From positions 1,736,001 to 1,800,000 of the forward strand of contig NZ_CP180212.1 in the NCBI RefSeq assembly GCF_047553015.1: DNA of 64,000 nt. The letters are read 5' to 3'. Shown here one piece after another: positions 26,721 through 35,418 of this stretch. The notes below the pieces were generated by a model. The model searched no databases. It saw only the letters and a program-made list of their open reading frames with translations, and was not told the DNA's origin. The stretch's first letter is position 1, and each line of letters starts with the position of its first letter. A program made the position numbers and the translations under genes. The DNA is from Carnobacterium_A sp047553015 (GTDB lineage Bacteria > Bacillota > Bacilli > Lactobacillales > Carnobacteriaceae).

Positions 26721-27444
26721 ATTAAAAGTAGAAAATCTTAAAAAAAGCTTTGGCTCATTAGAGGTCTTAAAAGATCTGAACGTAGAGATACAAGAAGGCG
26801 AAGTTGTCTGCATTATTGGACCTTCTGGATCAGGTAAGAGTACCTTTTTACGTTGCCTTAACCAACTAGAAGATATTACTGGTGGAAAAGTTATTATAGA
26901 TAATACTAACCTAAGCGATCATTCAAAAAACATTAATAAAATTAGAGAAAATATTGGAATGGTTTTTCAACATTTCAATCTATTTCCTCACTTGACCGTA
27001 TTAGAGAATATTACTTTAGCACCAAAAGAACTGAAAAATCAAAAAGAAGAAGAAATTAATACACGTGCATTAGAGTTACTAGAAACAGTTGGTTTATCTG
27101 AAAAAGCTAACGATTACCCGAATTCTTTATCTGGTGGCCAAAAACAACGTGTAGCTATTGCTAGAGCTTTAGCCATGCAACCTGATATTATGCTCTTTGA
27201 TGAACCAACTAGTGCGCTAGATCCTGAGATGGTTGGAGATGTATTAGAAGTTATGCAACTCTTAGCTCGTCAAGGCATGACTATGGTCGTCGTTACTCAT
27301 GAGATGGGCTTCGCTAAAGAAGTAGCTGATCGCGTTATTTTCATGGATGCTGGCTACATTGTTGAAGAAGGGACTCCTGAAGAGTTATTCAATTCTCCTA
27401 AGAATGAACGCACAAAAGACTTTTTGAATAAAATTTTAGTATAA
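26713..27444 (+). CDS. glnQ: Amino acid ABC transporter ATP-binding protein (GlnQ-like)
   Basis: 243 residues. Walker A GPSGSGKSTFLRCLN, Q-loop FQHFNLFPHLTV, signature SLSGGQKQRVAIARALA, Walker B IMLFDEPTSALDPEMVGDV and the switch histidine VVTHEMGFAKEV: a typical polar amino acid transporter ATPase. Its ATG lies within the last codons of the fused receptor-permease gene, so the two make one GlnPQ-type importer. It may also energise the ATPase-less permease at 33344-34030 (inference). A strong terminator follows. Confidence 0.93.
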   Translation: MTKLKVENLKKSFGSLEVLKDLNVEIQEGEVVCIIGPSGSGKSTFLRCLNQLEDITGGKVIIDNTNLSDHSKNINKIRENIGMVFQHFNLFPHLTVLENITLAPKELKNQKEEEINTRALELLETVGLSEKANDYPNSLSGGQKQRVAIARALAMQPDIMLFDEPTSALDPEMVGDVLEVMQLLARQGMTMVVVTHEMGFAKEVADRVIFMDAGYIVEEGTPEELFNSPKNERTKDFLNKILV

Positions 27445-27488
27445 ATAAACAACGTTGTCCATTAAACTGGACAACGTTGTTTATTTTT
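27443..27488 (+). terminator. Terminator of the glnPQ-like operon
   Basis: AATAAACAACGTTGTCCA pairs perfectly with TGGACAACGTTGTTTATT around a six-base loop, then T residues. Confidence 0.85.
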
Positions 27489-27641
27489 TAAAAAGAAGCA
27501 CATGGAGAGATAACTATCGTTTTTAGCACTAATGAACTTAGCGTAATCATTTATCTATTCAATAATAAAATCTAGAATTTTTAGTTAATAATTTAAAACG
27601 TGACTTTAATCAAAAAAACTACTTTAATTTTATATAGTGAG

Positions 27642-27676
27642 AAAAGAAGAAAACCATTAACAAGTTTTCTTCTTTT
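27642..27676 (-). terminator. Terminator of uvrC
   Basis: AAAAGAAGAAAAC pairs with GTTTTCTTCTTTT, immediately after the uvrC stop codon. Confidence 0.75.
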
Positions 27677-27678
27677 TA

Positions 27679-29451
27679 TTAGTCTAATTCATTTTTTATT
27701 CTTTCTGCTACCTTAGCTGGAATACCTAAGCCTATAATTTCTTCGATAGCTGCTTCCTTAGCTTTTTTTAGAGATTTAAACTGTTTTAATATTTTCGTTC
27801 TTGTTTTAGGTCCTACGCCATCTATTTGGTCTAATTTGGAAGAGAGACTATTCTTGTTACGCAATTGGCGATGAAACGTAATTGCAAAACGGTGTACTTC
27901 ATCTTGAATTCGTTGGACTAGATAAAAAGCTTGGCTTGTTGGCTTTAAACTAATTTCCTCAAAATTTTCTCCATAAATTAAAGAAGATGTCCGGTGTTTG
28001 TTGTCTTTAACCATACCTGCTACTGGAATAGACAATCCTAACTCATTTTCTAAAATATTGATAGCGCCATTTACTTGTATTTTCCCACCATCCATTAAAA
28101 TCAAATCTGGAAGAGGCTTGCCTTCTTTTAACAAACGTTCATACCGCCGTCTTATCACTTCTTCAGTCGTTGCTAATTCATTGCTTCCATGAACTGTTTT
28201 AATTTTATATTTGCGGTAATTGCTTTTATTTGGTTGTCCATCTTCAAAAGAAACCATTGCAGAAACTGGATTAGTTCCTTGAATATTAGAATGGTCAAAA
28301 GCTTCGATTCGAGTAATGTAAGGCAAGTTCATTGCAGCAGATAATTCTTTTATTGCACCAATTGTTTTTCGATCATCCATTTCAATCAATTTAAACTTTT
28401 CATTTAATGTAATCTCACTATTTTTAGTCGCAAGATCTAGCATATCCTTTTTACGTCCTTTAACAGGAATCCTTACAGATACGCCTAAAACTTCTGCTAG
28501 TATAGCCGTATCCATTTCTGCAGGAACTAAAATTTCTTTTGGCAAAATATGATTTTCTTCCTGATAAAATTGAACAATATAGGAAGACAATTCTTCCTGT
28601 GGAGTATCGTAACAGGGAAAAATCGCTGCTTCTCGTTTGATTAGAGTTGCTTGTCGAATGAAAAAGACTTGAATAGAAATCCACCCTTTATTCATATAGA
28701 AACTGAATACATCTCGATTTGTATAATCATTTGTAATAATATTCTGCCTTTCGACAGTCGTTTCTATATACTGAATTTGATCACGGTATTCAGCTGCTCT
28801 TTCGTATTGTTGTTCGCTAGCTGCTCCAATCATCTTAGTCCGTAGATCTTTTTTTACAGCCTTAACTTCTCCATTTAAAAATCGCTTAATATTTTCTATT
28901 TGAGCTTTGTATTCTTCTACCGGAACTTCATGATCACAAGAGCCCATGCACTGTCCCATATGGTAGTAAAGACAAGCTCGTTTTTGGAAGCCGTTGCATC
29001 GTCTTAGCGGATAGATTTTTTGAATAAAATGTTGTGTTTCACTTGCTGCGTAAACGTTAGGATACGGCCCAAAGTAAATTCCACCATTTTTTTTTACTTC
29101 AGAAGAAATAATCAATTGGGGATCACGCTCATTTGTAATGTTTAAATAAGGGTAGCTTGTTCCTTGTTTTAATTTTATATTGTATTTAGGCTGGTGTTTT
29201 TTTATTAATGTAATTTCTAATAATAAGGATTCTTTATCTGTTCCTGTAATAATCGTTTCAAAGTCAACGATTTCTTTTACAAGTAACTCCGTTTTTCCTT
29301 CATGTGTTCCTTTAAAATAAGAACGAACGCGGTTTCGCAAATTTTTAGCTTTTCCAATATAAATGATTTCATCATCGCTGTTTTTCATAATGTAGCATCC
29401 AGGTAAGTCAGGAAGCAATTGCAGTTTATTATTAATGTGTTCTCTCGTCAT
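27679..29451 (-). CDS. uvrC: Excinuclease ABC subunit C (UvrC)
   Basis: 590 residues; makes both incisions in nucleotide excision repair with UvrA and UvrB. The N-terminal GIY-YIG nuclease shows GCYIMKNSDDEIIYIGKAKNLRNR; a UVR motif lies near EQQYERAAEYRDQIQYIE; the RNase H-like C-terminal nuclease has IEAFDHSNIQGTNPVSAMV; tandem helix-hairpin-helix motifs close the protein (LDQIDGVGPKTRTKIL, IGLGIPAKVAERI). The ATG at 29451 has AGGAGG seven bases upstream; the frame extends 11 codons further without support. Normal family length. Confidence 0.96.
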   Translation of the reverse strand: MTREHINNKLQLLPDLPGCYIMKNSDDEIIYIGKAKNLRNRVRSYFKGTHEGKTELLVKEIVDFETIITGTDKESLLLEITLIKKHQPKYNIKLKQGTSYPYLNITNERDPQLIISSEVKKNGGIYFGPYPNVYAASETQHFIQKIYPLRRCNGFQKRACLYYHMGQCMGSCDHEVPVEEYKAQIENIKRFLNGEVKAVKKDLRTKMIGAASEQQYERAAEYRDQIQYIETTVERQNIITNDYTNRDVFSFYMNKGWISIQVFFIRQATLIKREAAIFPCYDTPQEELSSYIVQFYQEENHILPKEILVPAEMDTAILAEVLGVSVRIPVKGRKKDMLDLATKNSEITLNEKFKLIEMDDRKTIGAIKELSAAMNLPYITRIEAFDHSNIQGTNPVSAMVSFEDGQPNKSNYRKYKIKTVHGSNELATTEEVIRRRYERLLKEGKPLPDLILMDGGKIQVNGAINILENELGLSIPVAGMVKDNKHRTSSLIYGENFEEISLKPTSQAFYLVQRIQDEVHRFAITFHRQLRNKNSLSSKLDQIDGVGPKTRTKILKQFKSLKKAKEAAIEEIIGLGIPAKVAERIKNELD

Positions 29452-29550
29452 TTTTATGCCTCCTATTGCTTTTAGACAACTCAAACGTTATTAGCTTACA
29501 ACTCTCTTTATTATTTGTAAAGACTTATGCTTTACCCTAAGAGAAAGCAA

Positions 29551-29579
29551 AAAACGACAAAATTTATTTTGTCGTTTTA
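29551..29579 (-). terminator. Terminator of the small hypothetical gene
   Basis: AAAACGACAAAA pairs with TTTTGTCGTTTT, followed by TTG and further T residues on the minus strand. Confidence 0.7.
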
Positions 29580-29590
29580 CTGATTGATTT

Positions 29591-29851
29591 CTATTTTTTT
29601 GTTTGTCCAAAAAGAAACAAATTATTAGCCGTGCTATAATCACAGTAACCAACTAGAACTTCTTGATAAACGTATTTTTTTCCTAGCTTAACTTGTTCAG
29701 TTTGAACTTTTTCTTGAATATCTAAAGCAATTTTTTGATATAATTCTTCTATACCTTCATTCGTAATTGGACCGAACTTTTCTTCCCAAGCCTCTAAAAA
29801 AGCTGCTTCATCATTATCCTGATAAAAATCAATATCTACTTCTTCAGTCAA
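29591..29851 (-). CDS. Small acidic protein of unknown function
   Basis: About 86 residues, very acidic in its first half (VDIDFYQDNDEAAFLEAWEEKFG), then an amphipathic helix and a KKYVYQEVLVGYCDYSTANN tail. No signal peptide or membrane segment. I do not recognise the family. The TTG at 29851 has AGGTGG six bases upstream; a GTG three codons earlier (29860) is the alternative. It lies 28 bases downstream of the 3D-domain gene on the same strand and may be cotranscribed with it. Confidence 0.6.
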   Translation of the reverse strand: MTEEVDIDFYQDNDEAAFLEAWEEKFGPITNEGIEELYQKIALDIQEKVQTEQVKLGKKYVYQEVLVGYCDYSTANNLFLFGQTKK

Positions 29852-29879
29852 CTTATCCACCTATTCTTTCATTTTATAC

Positions 29880-30956
29880 TTAATTTAAAACTCTAATTGT
29901 AATGGTTCTTCTACCCCATGATAGTGCTTGTCCTACTGTTGAAAAATGAATATCAATTTTATTCCCTTTTATAGCTCCGCCAGTGTCTCCTGCGATAGCA
30001 ACACCGTAACCTGGTATTTCAAGCATCGTTCCTAATGGAATAACGCGTGGATCTACTGCAATAACCATCGGATTTTGCAATAAATTAATCCCTGTTGCAG
30101 TATGTGTGCTAAGACCTGGTTGCGCTGTAGAGTAGCCTGTTGCTGACACAACCATCGTTCTACCTGAAGATGTTGCTGAAATTTCTTGCTTGTTCTCCGT
30201 TTTTGGTTGTGTTGTATTTGTACTCACTGAAGCACTTGACTCTTTTTGAACGTTCACTTTTACAGCTAATTGTGAAGATTCAGCTTTTTTAGCTGCTTCT
30301 TGTGCTAGTCTTGTTTCTTCTGCTCTTTTTTCTGCATCTAATTTGTTTAAACTTTCTTGATTGGCATCCATCGTTTGTTGTAAACCAGCAACTTGATTAT
30401 CTAATGCAGCTTTTTGCTTTTTCGAAGTCTCTGTTTGCTCTTCTAACACTAAGGCTTCTGTGTTTAATTTTTCTTGAAGAACGACTAACTTTTCTTGCTC
30501 TTCTTTTGCGATATCCATTTGATCATTTCCAGCAGATTGTAATGTCGCTAAAACGTAAGCACGATTAAATAAATCTGTTACACTTTCTGATTCAAATAAT
30601 GACACAATTACATTTTGGTTCATTTCAGAAGTTTGCATTGTTTGCAAGCGATTCTTTGCTTGTTCTAGACGAGCAGCAACAACCTCTTTTTGCTTTTCAA
30701 TTTCTGCTGTTGTTTGTCCGATCGTTTCTTTTTTTGCTTCTATTTCAACTTGCAGGCTTTCAAGTTCACTATTCTTTTCGTTTACTTTTACTAATGTTTG
30801 ACTAATTTCGTCATCTAATTTTACCATTTCTTCTTTTTCTAACAACGACTGTACCTCTATTTTTTCTAACTTCGTTGCTGCAAAAACGGTAGTAGGAACT
30901 GTTCCTAGTAATAAAAATACCATCATTGAACTTATGAATAATTTACTGAATTTCAT
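29880..30956 (-). CDS. Secreted coiled-coil protein with C-terminal 3D domain (cell wall lytic enzyme family)
   Basis: 358 residues. A signal peptide (residues 1-26, ending TTVFAA) precedes a long heptad-rich coiled coil (about 30-225) of the kind seen at the N-terminus of PcsB-like and CwlO-like proteins. A Ser/Thr-rich linker (228-265) leads to a 3D domain: ATGYSTAQPGLSTHTATG, AVDPRVIPLGTMLEI, AIAGDTGGAIKGNKIDIHF. The three aspartates that name the domain are present, as in YocH and the resuscitation-factor-like lytic transglycosylases. Likely a peptidoglycan-remodelling enzyme held in check by its coiled coil. Confidence 0.87.
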   Translation of the reverse strand: MKFSKLFISSMMVFLLLGTVPTTVFAATKLEKIEVQSLLEKEEMVKLDDEISQTLVKVNEKNSELESLQVEIEAKKETIGQTTAEIEKQKEVVAARLEQAKNRLQTMQTSEMNQNVIVSLFESESVTDLFNRAYVLATLQSAGNDQMDIAKEEQEKLVVLQEKLNTEALVLEEQTETSKKQKAALDNQVAGLQQTMDANQESLNKLDAEKRAEETRLAQEAAKKAESSQLAVKVNVQKESSASVSTNTTQPKTENKQEISATSSGRTMVVSATGYSTAQPGLSTHTATGINLLQNPMVIAVDPRVIPLGTMLEIPGYGVAIAGDTGGAIKGNKIDIHFSTVGQALSWGRRTITIRVLN

Positions 30957-31061
30957 AGATTCACAATCCTTTCATCTCATCTTTTTTCATATCCGCTCGT
31001 TTTTCTACTTCTATTAGTATAACGGATATAATCCGCAAATATGTTTCGAGATAATTACTTT

Positions 31062-31089
31062 TTGTTACAAATCAGATTTAAGGTATACT
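31062..31089 (+). promoter_or_regulatory. Promoter of the nucleoside deoxyribosyltransferase gene
   Basis: TTGTTA (31062-31067), a 16-base spacer and TATACT (31084-31089). A short palindrome CGGAT-ATA-ATCCG at 31023-31035 lies between this gene and the divergent 3D-domain gene and could be an operator. Confidence 0.6.
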
Positions 31090-31124
31090 GTTTTTGTAAC
31101 AAACGTATTAGGAGGAGTGAAAAA

Positions 31125-31604
31125 ATGACAAAAAAAGCTTATTTTGCAAGTCCATTATTTTCAGAAATGGAGTTAATGTACAATCAATATTTAGTGAGAA
31201 AGATAAGAGAACTATACCCTGAATTAGAGCTTTATGTTCCACAAGAACAAATGGAAATCAATGATAAAAGTGCTTATGCAGACTCTATCATGATTGCTAA
31301 AATGGACACTGAGCAACTGGTAAGCAGTCAATTAATGATTGCTGTTTTAGACGGTGTATCTATTGATGTAGGCGTTGCGACAGAGATTGGCGTTGCTTAT
31401 CAAGCTGGCATTCCCATCATCGGTCTATATACAGACTCTAGACAACAAGGAGCGACAAATCAAAAGAAACTTGACGCACTACAAACAATTGCAGAATCAC
31501 AATTTTCTTATGTTAATCTTTATACAGTTGGTATCATAAAATCAAATGGTAGCATCGTCAACTCTACTGAAGATCTTTTAGAGTCCATGAAATCTTATTG
31601 TTAA
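31125..31604 (+). CDS. Nucleoside 2-deoxyribosyltransferase
   Basis: 159 residues, matching the compact enzymes of lactobacilli (about 157). Swaps bases between 2'-deoxynucleosides by a covalent deoxyribosyl-enzyme intermediate. YFASPLFSEMELMYNQYL is the N-terminal base-binding strand; LDGVSIDVGVATEIGVAYQAG contains the catalytic glutamate (VATEIGVA). The ATG at 31125 follows AGGAGG; a longer frame begins 28 codons upstream within the promoter. Role: deoxynucleoside salvage. Confidence 0.92.
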   Translation: MTKKAYFASPLFSEMELMYNQYLVRKIRELYPELELYVPQEQMEINDKSAYADSIMIAKMDTEQLVSSQLMIAVLDGVSIDVGVATEIGVAYQAGIPIIGLYTDSRQQGATNQKKLDALQTIAESQFSYVNLYTVGIIKSNGSIVNSTEDLLESMKSYC

Positions 31605-31650
31605 ATAAGAACCACTTATTTATAAAAGAAAGCGTTCTTGTCTTTATTTG

Positions 31651-31709
31651 TAGCGTAATTTAATCTAAATTTTTCTTTTTTTTAGATTTAATTACAATTG
31701 TGTTACGTT
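31651..31709. repeat. Inverted repeat downstream of the deoxyribosyltransferase gene
   Basis: TAATTTAATCTAAA pairs with TTTAGATTTAATTA with one mismatch, inside a wider CGTAA...TTACG frame. It has no T-tract, so it is not a standard terminator. Confidence 0.4.
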
Positions 31710-31759
31710 ATTTCATTAGTCAGTATCCTTTTTATATCTCTTATTCCTTTTTTATGGCA

Positions 31760-31809
31760 AACTAAAAAAACAAAAACTCCTTATGAAAGGCAGTTTTTGT
31801 TTTTTAGTT
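31760..31809. terminator. Bidirectional terminator between ntd and brnQ
   Basis: ACTAAAAAAACAAAAACT pairs with AGTTTTTGTTTTTTAGT with one bulged base; A and T tails allow termination of both convergent genes. Confidence 0.65.
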
Positions 31810-31810
31810 T

Positions 31811-33175
31811 TTATTTTGGATTCGGTTTCGTGAGTAAGCTGATTATCCAGCCAGTCATTAATCCAATCATTGCTGGTAATAGCCACCCCATACCATTTTC
31901 AAAGAATGGCAAGTATGTTTTGTAAAACACTAATATATTTTGACTACTCTCTCTATCACGAATCGTATTTGGTAAGGCATTTAACATATCTGCAAGACTA
32001 ACAAAAAGCGTTAAAACAGTTGTTGTGACATAAACTACTTGACGATTTTTAAATAATGGCGAGAGTAAGGCTAATAAAATCAATGTGATAGCTAAAGGAT
32101 ATAAAAACATTAATACAGGAATAGAATAACTAATAATTTTTGTTAATCCGACATTTCCCACTAAGCAAGCTATGATACTAAAGATAAAGACATAAGTCTT
32201 GTAGCTAAACGTCTTAGGAAACATCTCTTGAAAGGTCTCTGAACAAGCTGTAATTAGTCCAATAGCCGTCTTTAGACAAGCTACGGTAACAATAATGGCT
32301 AATAGGATACTGCCTAGTGAACCAAAATAATAGTGAGAAATTTGCGTCAAGGCAATACCGCCATTTTCAGAAACTGGAAAACGCCCAACACTCATTGTGC
32401 CAAGATAAGCCAAGCCTGCGTAAATTAGGCCCATTAAAATCATACTAATTAAGCCCGATTTAATCGTATCTTTGGCTATGGATGCAGGTTTTGTCACACC
32501 TAATCCTTTAATCGTTTGCACGACAATAATACCAAATGCCAACGAAGCTAAAGCATCCATTGTATTGTAGCCTTCGGTAAATCCACTAGCAAAGGGAGCT
32601 GTTACGTAATCTCCAGTAATCGGTGCTTTCAGAATACCCCCTAATGGCTTAATAAAAGCTGTAAGCATTAAAACACTTAAAAAGACTAAAAATAAAGGAT
32701 TCAATACTTTACCAACGTAAACTAGTATTTTGGTAGGTTTTAATGATAACAATAAAGCTGAGCCAAAGAAGGCTAGTGTAAAGAGCGCCAGGCCTAAAGT
32801 CTGGTACTCTTCTCCAATGTAAGGAGCTAGCCCAATCTCATAAGAAACGGTTCCCGTTCTTGGTAAAGCAAAAAATGGTCCAATCGTTAAATATAAGGCC
32901 GTAGTCATAAAATAACCGTAATAAGGATGAATGCGACTAGATAATTCAAATAAGCCACTACTATTGGAAACTCCGATAGCAACGACTCCTAAAAAAGGCA
33001 ATCCAATACCAGTAATTAAGAATCCTAGTGTTGCCCAACTAACGTTCGAACCTGCAAGTTGGCCCATATGTACTGGGAAGATTAAGTTGCCTGCACCGAA
33101 AAATAAACCGAACAACATTGAGCCAATGTAAAGATAAGAAGAAAAAGTTAACTTTTTTTCATTTGTTTCTATCAT
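31811..33175 (-). CDS. brnQ: Branched-chain amino acid carrier BrnQ
   Basis: A 454-residue inner membrane symporter (LIVCS family) for leucine, isoleucine and valine with about 12 hydrophobic segments. Diagnostic blocks are GAGNLIFPVHMGQLAG near the N-terminus, GPFFALPRTGTVSYEIGLAP, and GYNTMDALASLAFGIIVV. The start follows AGAGGAG. Single-gene unit with its own promoter. I looked for a T-box or leader attenuator upstream and saw none. Confidence 0.95.
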   Translation of the reverse strand: MIETNEKKLTFSSYLYIGSMLFGLFFGAGNLIFPVHMGQLAGSNVSWATLGFLITGIGLPFLGVVAIGVSNSSGLFELSSRIHPYYGYFMTTALYLTIGPFFALPRTGTVSYEIGLAPYIGEEYQTLGLALFTLAFFGSALLLSLKPTKILVYVGKVLNPLFLVFLSVLMLTAFIKPLGGILKAPITGDYVTAPFASGFTEGYNTMDALASLAFGIIVVQTIKGLGVTKPASIAKDTIKSGLISMILMGLIYAGLAYLGTMSVGRFPVSENGGIALTQISHYYFGSLGSILLAIIVTVACLKTAIGLITACSETFQEMFPKTFSYKTYVFIFSIIACLVGNVGLTKIISYSIPVLMFLYPLAITLILLALLSPLFKNRQVVYVTTTVLTLFVSLADMLNALPNTIRDRESSQNILVFYKTYLPFFENGMGWLLPAMIGLMTGWIISLLTKPNPK

Positions 33176-33213
33176 AAGATACTCCTCTTTAAGATACTTT
33201 TTTAGTTCTTATG

Positions 33214-33242
33214 ACTATATCCTTTTTTGACAATGACTACAA
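33214..33242 (-). promoter_or_regulatory. Promoter of brnQ
   Basis: The minus strand shows TTGTAG (33242-33237), a 17-base spacer and TATAGT (33219-33214). Confidence 0.5.
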
Positions 33243-33296
33243 GAAAAAAATTATCAAAGGCTTGGTTAGTAGCCCCTACTAAAAAAACGAACAAAA

Positions 33297-33325
33297 ATAG
33301 CCTTAAACTCACTAAGGCTACTTTT
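33297..33325 (-). terminator. Terminator of the orphan amino acid ABC pair
   Basis: TAGCCTTA pairs with TAAGGCTA, followed by TTTTTG on the minus strand. Confidence 0.72.
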
Positions 33326-33343
33326 ATCTATTAAAACATCCTT

Positions 33344-34030
33344 TTAATTTGTATAAACGGCCATTCTTTTTTCAAGAACATTTTGAAAGAGCGCAAAGAC
33401 GCTACAAATTGCCCAATAGACTAAAGCGACTAAGATATACATCGTCATGTAATCGAATTCTCGTCCGCCAACAATCTTGGCTTGTTGAAATAGTTCTGGA
33501 ACAGTAATCATGGCTGCTAAAGCTGTGCCTTTAATTAGATCCAATAAGACATTGCTCAGGGGTGGCACAGCTATTCGCATTGCTTGAGGGACAATTATTT
33601 TTCGCATCACTACTGGCCACTTTAAACCGAGAGCATAAGCCGCTTCCCATTGTCCTTTATCAACGGATAGCAACGCTGATCGTAAAATTTCAGCAATATA
33701 TGCACTTGAACTCAAGCTAAATCCAATAATAGCTGCATGAACGGCTGAAAATTGAATCCCTATAAATGGAAAACCAAAATAAAGAATAAACAATAAAACA
33801 AGTAGTGGCGTACCTCTCATAAAAGAAATATAAATTCTTGCACTTATACTGGCCAATTTATTCTCTGACATACGCATGATCGCCAATAAAAATCCAATGG
33901 CCAAACCGATAGCCATACTTGTTACTGAAATCCCTAAGGTATATCCTAGTCCTTTTAAAACATAAGGCAAACTATCCAAAGCTAAAACAGGATCAAAAAT
34001 ATATTGCCATTGGATATCATTCATCCTCAC
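33344..34030 (-). CDS. Amino acid ABC transporter permease (no ATPase gene adjacent)
   Basis: 228 residues with about five membrane helices. It has the polar amino acid permease start LPYVLKGLGYTLGISVTSM and the EAA loop EAAYALGLKWPVVMRKIIVPQ. The start is uncertain: GTG at 34030 or ATG two codons on; AAAGGAG overlaps the stop of the upstream receptor gene. It pairs with the lipoprotein 11 bases upstream, but no ATP-binding gene is found on either side, so an ATPase must be supplied from elsewhere, for example GlnQ at 26713. Confidence 0.9.
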   Translation of the reverse strand: MRMNDIQWQYIFDPVLALDSLPYVLKGLGYTLGISVTSMAIGLAIGFLLAIMRMSENKLASISARIYISFMRGTPLLVLLFILYFGFPFIGIQFSAVHAAIIGFSLSSSAYIAEILRSALLSVDKGQWEAAYALGLKWPVVMRKIIVPQAMRIAVPPLSNVLLDLIKGTALAAMITVPELFQQAKIVGGREFDYMTMYILVALVYWAICSVFALFQNVLEKRMAVYTN

Positions 34031-34041
34031 TCACCGTCTTT

Positions 34042-34893
34042 CTACTCCTTTAAGTCAATTTCAGGAAAATCATAATCAATTTGTTGGGTTACATCTTCAC
34101 CTGCATAGAATTCTTTAGATAAATCTGACAATGTGCCATCAGAAATCATTCCCTCTAATATTGCATTGATTTTTTTTGTTAATTCATCGTTGCCTTTTTT
34201 CATGGAATAATTTGTTTCAGAAGGATTGTAAAAAATATCATGTACTTTTACTGGAATCTCTGGCAATGCTGCTACAGCCAATTTTTGAGAATAGTAATCA
34301 TTCAAAATCACGTCTGTTCGACCATTCGCTACATCGCTCAAGTACTGGTCATTTGTTGCATTGTCATAAATAACCTCTTCTGCTTCAAAATGACGAGCTA
34401 CCTTCATATAAGAAGTTGTCGCTGCACCAGCTGCTTTTTTTCCTTTTAAATCTTCTAACGTATTGATACCTGAGTTATCTGATTTTCTGACAACCATTGC
34501 ACCGTAAGAATATTTATAAGGAATGGTATAATTGTATTTATCTGCGTCTTCTCCATCGCGATCAATTCCCATTGCTGCTACATCAATGGCACCACTATTA
34601 ACGGAAGTTAACATACCATCTACTCCCATTTCAGTAAACGCTATTTCTAACTCTAATCGATCAGCAACTTCACGAATAATCTCGACTTCATATCCTGTTA
34701 ATTTATCTGTATCTTTTTCATGGAATGAACTAGGGTAAAGAGTTCCTGACGTTGCGACTTTTAAAATGCCGCTCTCTTGTATTTCTTCCCATGCTGTTTG
34801 CTCACTTTGATTGTCATTTTTTTCATTCGAACTACAAGCTCCCAGTGTTAAACTCACTGCTGCAACGAATCCTAAAATTAGTTTCTTTTTCAT
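34042..34893 (-). CDS. Amino acid ABC transporter substrate-binding lipoprotein
   Basis: 283 residues. A lipoprotein signal ends at LTLGAC (Cys about 20), then an acidic linker and the family 3 receptor domain: LKVATSGTLYPSSFHEKDTDKLTGYEVEIIREVADRL, MGVDGMLTSVNSGAIDVAAMGI. The pattern is that of cystine or polar amino acid receptors, but the ligand cannot be called. The ATG at 34893 has GAGGAG ten bases upstream; the frame extends six codons earlier. Operon with the permease downstream. Confidence 0.9.
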   Translation of the reverse strand: MKKKLILGFVAAVSLTLGACSSNEKNDNQSEQTAWEEIQESGILKVATSGTLYPSSFHEKDTDKLTGYEVEIIREVADRLELEIAFTEMGVDGMLTSVNSGAIDVAAMGIDRDGEDADKYNYTIPYKYSYGAMVVRKSDNSGINTLEDLKGKKAAGAATTSYMKVARHFEAEEVIYDNATNDQYLSDVANGRTDVILNDYYSQKLAVAALPEIPVKVHDIFYNPSETNYSMKKGNDELTKKINAILEGMISDGTLSDLSKEFYAGEDVTQQIDYDFPEIDLKE

Positions 34894-35044
34894 GTTTGTC
34901 TCGCTCCTCAAAAATTCTCTTTTTATTCTTGTTCCTATCTAGATTAACAACCCTTCTTAGAGTAGTCAAAGAAATAAGAAGCAAAACAACGATAATTGAT
35001 TTTTTAAAAAAACAGGCTTTGTAAAACCTAATTAAATAGGCTTT

Positions 35045-35090
35045 ACTAGCACTTCTTAAAAAACAATATTGTTTTTTAAGAAGTGCTAGT
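35045..35090. repeat. Perfect 46-bp palindrome in a 525-bp intergenic region
   Basis: ACTAGCACTTCTTAAAAAAC runs into its exact reverse complement with no loop: positions 35045-35067 and 35068-35090 are reverse complements at all 23 positions. The nine-base CTAATTAAA occurs on both sides (35028-35036 and 35091-35099), and AGGCTTT is repeated at about 35014 and 35038. There is no terminator tail. The rest of 34894-35418 holds AT-rich sequence without an ORF I would support. Confidence 0.85.
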
Positions 35091-35418
35091 CTAATTAAAA
35101 CGAGAATTTTACTACTTAAAAACATTTTCAGCAGCCTAATCTTGAATCCATTTCAACTGATTGGTTTGATTAGCTAAGAACTCATTGCTTTTTTTACCTT
35201 TCCACCCGTAACTAATTTCACTATTCTCTAATGAAAATCTAGCTCTTCTTTTTTATTGCATCTTTTAATGAGTTGGTTAACTGTATTGTCTATTTTTCAC
35301 TAGAATGACCAATTATCTTACCCTACTTCACTATTTTTTGTTTATTCTCATTCCGCAACTTCATCTAAAAATGATACAATAGGTGAAAGAGACTCTTGGA
35401 GTGAAAGGGGGGAATAAA

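Noticed and set aside
31047..31105. Possible WalR boxes between the 3D-domain and deoxyribosyltransferase genes
   Set aside because: TGTTAC and TGTAAC elements occur, but no pair fits TGTWAH-N5-TGTWAH with correct spacing.
31041..31124. N-terminal extension of the deoxyribosyltransferase
   Set aside because: It runs through the promoter; the ATG at 31125 has AGGAGG and gives the family length.
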